Shown here piece by piece: positions 57,301 through 64,000 of a DNA stretch of 64,000 nucleotides. Below the pieces are notes generated by a model. It saw only the letters and a program-made list of their open reading frames with translations, did no database searches and had not been told where the DNA came from. Source of the stretch: Mycogone perniciosa. Its lineage: Eukaryota > Ascomycota > Sordariomycetes > Hypocreales > Hypocreaceae. The DNA lies in contig JAOALB010000081.1 in NCBI GenBank assembly GCA_025331125.1, positions 62,001-126,000 of the forward strand, in the 5' to 3' direction. Position 1 is the first letter of the stretch. Every line of letters begins with the position of its first letter. A program made the translations under genes and the position numbers.

Positions 57301-57765
57301 TTCCCCCTCCGTGAACTCTTGTCCGGAAATACTACCTTTGGGCTCGTGATCTTCCTACTTGGGCCAAGGTCACAACTCCAACCCCGAACCGCAGCGTCGC
57401 ATTTGTTGGCGAGACGGCCATTGACGATACGAAGCATCACCTCGGAGCTTCGACCAGCATGATTCTGCAATCTGATCCCTTCGTTCTATCACCAAACCCC
57501 AGCAACTTCCGCAAACTAATGGGTCGATGACGCGACTAGACCTTCCTAAACCATCGTTTAGTTGCCCTCCAAGGCCTTCGCCATCGTCTTGTCCAAGGGA
57601 TCACGATGGATATAAAACTGTCCAGCTTCCTCCGGTCTGAAGTTGAAATCTCCTCACCAGCTCACAAGACAACACAGTCGAGTCCGAGTACTGACAATCC
57701 TCTCTCACTTCATCCTTGAATACCTCTATTCATCCAATACAATAACAACCAACAAAGTCTTCAAG
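54391..57765. other. 3.4-kb intergenic region without a recognised gene
   Basis: Open frames are short and without character. It contains a 10-bp tandem repeat at 54693-54722, and TACGGAGTA or TACTCCGTA sites near 54751, 56393 and 56989. The last 150 bp are the promoter and 5' leader of the protease gene. A TATAAA sequence near 57612 may be its TATA box. Confidence 0.5.
54693..54722. repeat. TGGAGCTTGA decamer, three tandem copies
   Basis: Three exact copies of a 10-bp unit, intergenic, 300 bp from tRNA-Arg(ACG). Confidence 0.9.
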
Positions 57766-59032
57766 ATGCAGACCTTCGGTGCTTTCCTCGTCTCTGTCCT
57801 CGCCGCTGGCATGGTCGCTGCTGTTCCAGCTAGCAACCAGGGCACTGTCTCCATCAAGGCCGAATACAACACTGATCACGCTCCCCATGGTCCCACGGCC
57901 TTGCTCAAGGCGTACCGCAAGTACGCTGTTCCCGCCCCGAAGGGCCTTGAGGCTGCTGTTGCCCGGCGCAATCTTGCCAAACGCCAGACCGGCTCTGCCC
58001 CGACCACCCCAGAGGGGTTCGATCTTGAGTACTTGACCAAGGTCTCTATCGGATCGCCCGCCCAGGACCTGTACCTGGACTTCGACACTGGCTCCTCTGA
58101 CCTGTGGACTTTCAGCACTGACACCAAGGCCAACCAGGTCAGGAGCCAGAAGAAGTATAGCCCAAGCAAGTCTTCCACCGCCAAGAAGCTCTCTGGCTCT
58201 ACCTGGAAGATTAGCTATGGCGACGGTAGCTCTTCCTCCGGCATTGTCTACACAGACACCGTCTCCATTGGTGGCTTCACCGTAAAGAACCAGGCCATCG
58301 AGTCTGCCCAGCAGGTTTCCCAAACCTTCACCGAAAGCACCGCCAAGTTCTCTGGCCTGCTCGGTCTGGCCTTTGACTCGATCAACGAGGTCAAGCCCAG
58401 GCAGCAGAAGACCTGGTTCTCCAACGCCGCCGCATCCCTGAAGAAACCCCTCTTCACTGCCGACCTGAGGCACCAGACTGGTGAGTACTTTTATTATCTT
58501 TTCATGATATAGCAAAAAGAGGAAAAGGCTAACGTTTCTCATAGACGGCACCTATAACTTTGGCTTCATCGACACCACTCTTGCCAAGGGCCCCATTACC
58601 TATACCCCCGTCGACAGCAGCGAGGGCTTCTGGGGCTTTACTTCTCCTGGCTACGCCATTGGCAACAAGCGACTCAACAGCTCCCCCATCACCGGTATCG
58701 CCGACACCGGCACCACCCTGCTGCTCCTTGATGACAGAATCGTTCAGTCCTACTACTCTAACGTCCAGAGTGCCACGAACGACCAGGACGCTGGTGGCTA
58801 CATCTTCTCTTGCTCGGAGACTCTCCCCGACTTCACCTTTGCTGTCGGGAGCTCGTCCATCACCATCCCTGGCTCGATCTTGAACTACGCCCCTAATGAT
58901 GATGGAACCTGCTTCGGTGGTCTCCAGAGCCGAGGCAACATTGACATCAGCATCTTCGGTGATATTGCCCTCAAGGCTGCCCTGGTTGTCTTCGACCTCG
59001 GCAACAAGCGCCTCGGCTGGGCTCAGAAATAA
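57766..59032 (+). CDS. pepA: Secreted aspartic endopeptidase (aspergillopepsin-like)
   Basis: Two exons, 57766-58480 and 58545-59032, give 400 aa; the 64-nt intron is in phase. The signal peptide is MQTFGAFLVSVLAAGMVAAV. A propeptide ends in a dibasic site (NLAKRQ, residues 69-74). The mature pepsin fold has catalytic Asp107 (DFDTGSSDLW) and Asp292 (IADTGTTLLLLD), and the flap is ISYGDGSSSSG. The end IFGDIALKAALVVFDLGNKR is typical of pepsins. It digests protein outside the cell at acid pH. Length and layout match Aspergillus PepA. Expression is expected to respond to nitrogen, carbon and pH, but no control site was proven here. Confidence 0.95.
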
Positions 59033-59635
59033 GCCTATTAGTCTCTCTTCCTGGACGACTTTGAAGGGCACGATGGTATGAAGAATGAATTATATGAATG
59101 TCGAATGTGGACGATTTTCAAGTACATACATCTCAATTATGTGGCACATGGCAGTTGTTATGCCCAGTACTTACTTTCCCAACTGCCGACATATTTTCTT
59201 AGCATTTCCTTTCTCAGCACCCGCATTTCTCATTCATTTCTTTTCCCTTTGTTAGTATATAGCGGTTGCATAGCAGATAGCAAAATCATATGATTTAAGA
59301 TATTGCCTTCCTTTAGGTGATTTGCCGTGTGTGAGCCACATCTTATAAAAAATAATAAAAACCTCACACCTGTGATCCAGGGACTTCGCAAATGACACTA
59401 GGACTGAATTGGATTCGAGAATTTGAGATATATTGATGCTCGGAGATACGACACCTACATACGCATCTCGCACGATTAGTCACAGCCAAGCAATAAACGT
59501 ATACGTTCGAAACCGAAAGCGGAGGGCTGATGCTGAATCTTACAAATAATTCTCATCAAAGAGGCGGACCAAACGTCGGAGTCGTCAACTCACCTGCACC
59601 GCTATTTTCTTTGAGAACTCTGAAAGCTTCGCAAC
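59033..59635. other. Intergenic, nothing recognised
   Basis: About 600 bp: 3' UTR of the protease gene and promoter of the dehydrogenase gene. No repeats or RNA genes seen. Confidence 0.55.
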
Positions 59636-60718
59636 ATGGGCTCTATCGGCGAGGATAAGAAGCCCCATGCCGTGGTGTTTGGAGGCGCCAAGTATGTTGG
59701 TGAGGAATACCTTGCTAGTGTGAAGAATGAACTCAACCTCGAGGTATGCCTCACTATTTAGCAAACTCCTCCTCGAGCACTGGAAGTGATTGCATTGTCT
59801 TATCATCAGTAGTTCCTCGATGTCACGAATCGCAATGAGTTGCAAGAAAAACTGCGTCTGATCGCTGAAAAGGGCCCCATCCACGCCTTCATCATCACAT
59901 CGGACACTCCTCCTTACGTGCCTTTCGATGAGGATTTGTTAAAGTCTGTCGTTCCGCACTGCCGCATCATCGCATCGGCTTGGGCGGGCTACAACGAATT
60001 TGACGTACCCTGGATGACCAGTCAAAACATCTGGTTCTGCAACACCGTCGATGCAGTGGCTGAGTCTACCGCCGACCTGGCTATTTTCCTAACCATTGCT
60101 GTTGTCCGGAATACTTATCTTCTTGAGCGAACGGCGAGACAGGGGGGATGGTATGGCACTCTGGTTCCTACACAAGACCCGACGGGCATGACACTCGGCA
60201 TCGTTGGCATGGGAAGTATTGGGCGGTATTTGGCCAAGAAGGCCGCTGCGTTTAATATGCGAGTCAAGTATTACAATCGCAAGCGTGTGAGCGCCGACGT
60301 GGAAGCAGAGTGTAAAGCGACATATTGCGCCTCGTTGCATGAGCTGCTCTCCCAGGCAGATGTTGTGTCGATTAACTGCCCGCTAACGGACGCCACGAAA
60401 AACCTCATCTCATCCAAGGAGTTTGCGGCCTTCAAGGACGGGGCGTTTCTGATCAACACGGCGCGTGGACCGATTGTTAATGAGAATGCTTTGATTGAGG
60501 CTTTGGAGAGCGGGAAGATTACCAGGGCGGGATTGGATGTCTTTGACAATGAGCCGGATATTAATGAGTACTTCAGGACGAGTGATAAGGTGGTTATTCA
60601 ACCCCATGTTGGTGGGTGGACGGAAGAAGCGCTCAGGAGGGCGGAGAGGGAGTGTTTTGAGAATGTGAGGACTTTGTTCAGAACAGGGAGACCAGTGGCA
60701 CCGGTGAATACGGTATGA
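59636..60718 (+). CDS. D-isomer-specific 2-hydroxyacid dehydrogenase
   Basis: Two exons, 59636-59743 and 59813-60718, give 337 aa. The intron (59744-59812, 69 nt) has a GTATGC donor and the acceptor CAGTAG; the second AG keeps phase. It reduces 2-keto acids or oxidises D-2-hydroxy acids with NAD(P). The nucleotide fold is LGIVGMGSIG (Gly168, Gly170, Gly173). Catalytic residues are Arg254 (INTARGP), Glu283 (VFDNEP) and His301 (QPHVGGW). It resembles fungal glyoxylate/hydroxypyruvate reductases, but substrate and cofactor cannot be fixed. It sits between a protease and an FAD amine oxidase on the same strand. Confidence 0.93.
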
Positions 60719-60960
60719 AGAAGTGTCTTCTGAGCGTGATGGTATTATTCCTTCGCAGAATGAATGATGGATTGGTATCCTTGTTTTAGGCTGATTGGAG
60801 TGGGTAGAAAGCGAACTAATAGCATTGCATCATCTCAAGCTATCCCGATATCGCAATCTACACTTATTAATGAATGAATGAATGAACCCGGTATTCATTC
60901 TGCTCGAGTGATCTCTCATGGTGATGACGATACGAAAGCAGTAATCTTGAACCCTCAACG

Positions 60961-62474
60961 ATGGCGTCACAACCTCCGTCTAAAGAACAGCCCATCGTCA
61001 TCGTCGGGGCGGGCGTTTTTGGCCTCAGTACTGCGCTTCATCTCGCACGGAGAGGGTACACAAATGTCACTGTCGTTGATAAACAGCCGTACGAGAAGAC
61101 GTTGTATTCCTACCTAGACGGTTGTGATTCCGCCTCTGCAGGTCAGTTCACCATATGTATCAGAAAGCAAGCATGATCTGCTGACAGTAGAATTCCTCAG
61201 ATATAAACAAATCCATCCGTTCTGCGTATGGCTCACAGACGGAATACCAGGCCCTCAGCGCCGAGGCCCTCGCCGCATGGGATGCATGGAACACTGAGAT
61301 TCAAGCTGGTGACGACGCTGTCCCGCCAGGCATGACCTCGCGTGATGTAGTCTGGATAAGAAACGGCCATCTAACGAGCAGCGACTCCGAAACGCTGCCG
61401 GAATTTGAGCGGGCCACTGTTGAAAATATGGAGGCAGCTGGACATCATGGATCGCAGCTCATCACTAATGATCCGGACCATCTAAATCTTGCAGCTGCTA
61501 AGGGCATGGAGTCAGCCATGCAACCCTTCAGCAAGACCGTTCTCGGTGTTCTAGATACCACTGGCGGACTAGCACTTGCCGATAAGGCCTGCCGGTTTGC
61601 ACTGCATAAGGCGAAGAATCTCGGCGTCCGGTTCGTCCTTGATCCTGTGTTGGGATCATTTGTCTCCTTTGTCCACGACGATTCCGGGACGAAGGTTACT
61701 GGTATCAAAACCGCTGACGGAGAGATTCATCCCGCCTCCGTCACAATCCTTGCCTGTGGAGCCTGGACTCCGTCTCTGCTGTCTGAGTTTGACGGCCTCA
61801 TCGAAGCCACCGGCGGCTCTGTTGCCCTGCTAAAGATCCCCCAAGATTCACCCCTCCGCCAGCGGTTCGATCCATCAGTCTTTCCATCATGGTCTTTCAA
61901 CCTTAGATATGGGGCCGAGGGTGGGATTTATGGCTTCCCGGTGGATGAGACGGGTATTCTCAAAATTGGATATCGAGGCACAAAGTACACGAACCCGAAA
62001 ACACAGGCCGATGGACATGAGAGGAGTGTGCCTGTCACGCGTTGGAGTGATGGTAATGATGGCAAGGACAAACTTACACAGATCCCTGAGCAAGCACACA
62101 AAGTTATCTGCAAGTTTTTGGACGAGTACCTCCCTGAACTAGGCGAGGAGGGCATCGGAATCTGGATGACACGTATGTGTTGGTACACAGACTCACTTGA
62201 CAATCACTATGTGATAGATAGAGTTCCTGGAAAAGAAGGCCTAATGTGTGCAACAGGGGGCAGTGGACACGCCTTCAAGTTCCTGCCTAATATTGGCAAC
62301 TGGGTTGTTGATGTGCTAGAAGGCGTGGGAACGGACCGACCTGCTATCAAGGCCTGGAAATGGAGGTCACAGAAAGAAAACGAGGAGCCTGTGAATACTT
62401 TGATGGAGGGGATCAAAGGATCGAGGGCCTTGGGTAATGTTTGTTTGATGTCTGCTGGTGCTCTGAGTGTGTAG
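60961..62474 (+). CDS. FAD-dependent amine oxidase (sarcosine/pipecolate oxidase family)
   Basis: Two exons, 60961-61141 and 61201-62474, give 484 aa; the 59-nt intron is in phase. The N-terminal Rossmann motif IVIVGAGVFGLSTALHLARR binds FAD. The C-terminal CWYTDSLDNHYVIDRVPG holds the cysteine that carries FAD covalently in monomeric sarcosine oxidase relatives. ATGGSGHAFKFLPNIG is the family's flavin-contact loop. Members oxidise N-methyl or cyclic amino acids, including sarcosine, L-pipecolate and L-saccharopine, giving hydrogen peroxide. The C-terminus ends LSV, not a clear SKL-type peroxisome signal, so location is open. Confidence 0.93.
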
Positions 62475-62570
62475 AAGTGCCTTTAATAGCAAGATCAAGA
62501 TATCCATCAACAGTTCATTCGTTCGATTTGACCACCACCACCTTGGAATTCTCGTCTAGTATTCTTCTCC

Positions 62571-64000
62571 TCAACCACTCTCAGGGGCGTAAGGATCCTT
62601 GAAGAAAATCACTTGCACCGTCACATCATCCCTGACATAGCGACTCATCGGACTGCACACCGTCATAACACCGCAGAACAACCCGCGCCGTCGGCCCCCA
62701 AAAGCGTTCTTCACCAAGCACACAGCGGCACTGTCCAGATCCTCAATGGCAAAATATTCAGGCGTCGCCTTCCAGCTTGCGTAGCCATTCTCATCAGCCG
62801 TCAAACCAGATGGAGCTTCAATCACTGTCTCAGGCTTGCCGGCTCGCTTCGCCGCAAGCCACCGGGATACACAAGTGACCGCATCTTCACTGGAAATGCA
62901 ATCCCACAGTCCATCAGACGCCAGAATGACAAAATCTTCAGTCTTGATCTGGCGCGAAGTAACCTCCGGGCTGGCTGTCAAGTACGGCGGCGTTTTGGAC
63001 TTGTGACGCAACACACCAAAGCCGAAGAAGTTGGACTGCACCGTCTTGATGAATTCCTCGGTCCATTTCCAACGATGGTCGCCAAAGGCTCGGACCACAG
63101 CAAGACCCATCAGTCTTCCGGTCTTGGGATCAAGTATGTCGTCTTTTTCTCCAGGATGTGCCTCGTCGAGTCTGTTCACTTCGTCCTTGTTGAATCCCGT
63201 TTGATCGTTGCTCAGCGCGTCAGCAGAGAACTTGCCGGTTTCAGATGACCAGGATCCCAGCACGGCGCGAGAATCTCCAGTGACCGCGGTGCGTAGGACA
63301 GATGTCTGTGTGTCGTAAATGGAGAGCAAGGCACAGGAGCCTGCTATAGCCGGGGCAATGGCTGAGGCGACTTCACCTGAGCCTGACTCATGGCCGGCCT
63401 CGGCAGCCTTCTTCGCATTATCCATTATACTGTTGTCCAGGCGGCTAAATGCATTCTTTATAGCCGTATTTATGAGGTCGCCTGAGCTGGACTGGGCAAG
63501 CTTGCTGAGGCTGGTTGACACATAGGGAATTAGGGCCTGTCTGAGAACAGCAGACGTAGCCCAACCACTTGAGGGAGAATTATCAGTCAGTATCACCACA
63601 AACATATCCGAACACCGGTTTGAGACTTTAGACTTACGCATGTCCATCGTACACTCCCGCGAACAACGTCTTGGCTCCTCCCACACCGTTGCCAACTCCT
63701 ACAGCCCACTCATCCTCCACAGGCATATTGCTCGAAACGCGCACGACATCGACACGTCCCTTGGCTCCATCTTTACCATTGAACGTAAAGCTCTCGGTCT
63801 GCTCTCTGATTCTCTCATTCGCAGCTTTCAGATCCAGCACCTTGAGGGGCGAGACAACGGGTATTTCATCCTCGGTAGAAGGCAGCTGAATGCTAGGGAC
63901 TTTGTTCACGAGAGTTTGTTCATGAGTGAGAGTATGAGTAGGCCTTTTGGCCATGTAGATGCCGGAGCTGCCGACGGCTAAGAGACCAATAGCCCATGGA
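62571..64000 (-). CDS. PP2C-type protein phosphatase, 5' end cut by window
   Basis: Two exons visible, 63638 to the window edge and 62571-63567; 452 codons are seen. The 70-nt intron (63568-63637) has a GTAAGT donor and AAG acceptor, in phase. The frame is open past the ATG at 63954 to the edge, with IGLLAVGSSGIYMAKRP, a membrane or mitochondrial-presequence-like start, so the true start is outside. PP2C motifs are FAGVYDGHAGW, SCALLSIYDTQ, TAVTGDSRAVLG, FVILASDGLWDCISSEDA and RDDVTVQVIFF, with the metal aspartates present. It resembles mitochondrial PP2Cs that act on pyruvate dehydrogenase (Ptc5 type), inferred from layout. Confidence 0.9.

Noticed and set aside
57730..58551. 273-aa open frame on the minus strand
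   Set aside because: Exact antisense shadow of the pepsin gene, whose codon bias keeps the opposite strand open; no domain.
1..64000. CRISPR arrays, bacterial operons or riboswitches
   Set aside because: No regularly spaced repeats, and the spliced genes, U2 snRNA and tRNA intron show this is fungal nuclear DNA.

Overview
The window is nuclear DNA of a filamentous ascomycete (Pezizomycotina). Genes are split by short GT-AG introns, mostly 48-86 nt, with RCTRAC-type branch sites. The products (fungal Brf1, Iml2, Sem1, a pepsin-like secreted protease, a Tad-type LINE relic) and a dispersed TACTCCGTA palindrome suggest the Eurotiomycetes, but the genus cannot be fixed from sequence alone.

Layout. 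1-2.05 kb: no gene. 2.06-3.88 kb: F-box/ankyrin gene. 4.3-7.3 kb: two decayed membrane-protein genes. 7.7-16.6 kb: core block with a sterol-desaturase-like hydroxylase, IML2, SEM1, phosphoglycerate kinase and an Mpv17/Sym1-family protein. 16.6-22.7 kb: gene-poor accessory stretch with a 5'-truncated LINE and about 4 kb without a recognisable gene. 22.7-23.6 kb: a small secreted pre-pro-protein with eight cysteines in its mature part, flanked by AT-rich DNA. 24.6 kb: tRNA-Arg(CCG). 25.4-27.2 kb: acidic, probably nuclear protein. 27.2-30.3 kb: no confident gene. 30.3-32.9 kb: kinesin-6-like gene with an in-frame stop. 33.3-36.4 kb: four-TM protein, signal peptidase SEC11 and U2 snRNA. 36.8-39.3 kb: C2H2 zinc-finger gene. 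40.0-40.9 kb: unknown protein. 42.0-43.3 kb: FAR-17a/AIG1 protein. 43.9 kb: tRNA-Asp(GTC). 44.8-50.6 kb: BTB protein, DUF1349 protein and BRF1. 50.9-54.4 kb: 2-oxoadipate dioxygenase-like protein, kinase-like protein and tRNA-Arg(ACG). 54.4-57.8 kb: no gene. 57.8-62.5 kb: secreted aspartic protease, D-2-hydroxyacid dehydrogenase and FAD amine oxidase, all on the plus strand. 62.6-64.0 kb: PP2C phosphatase, cut by the window edge.

Most intact genes are housekeeping functions: glycolysis, RNA polymerase III initiation, splicing (U2), ER signal cleavage and proteasome assembly. The protease, dehydrogenase and oxidase might act together in using external protein or amino acids, but only adjacency supports this. 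Exon models were built by hand from splice motifs and reading phase. Every intact multi-exon model sums to a whole number of codons.
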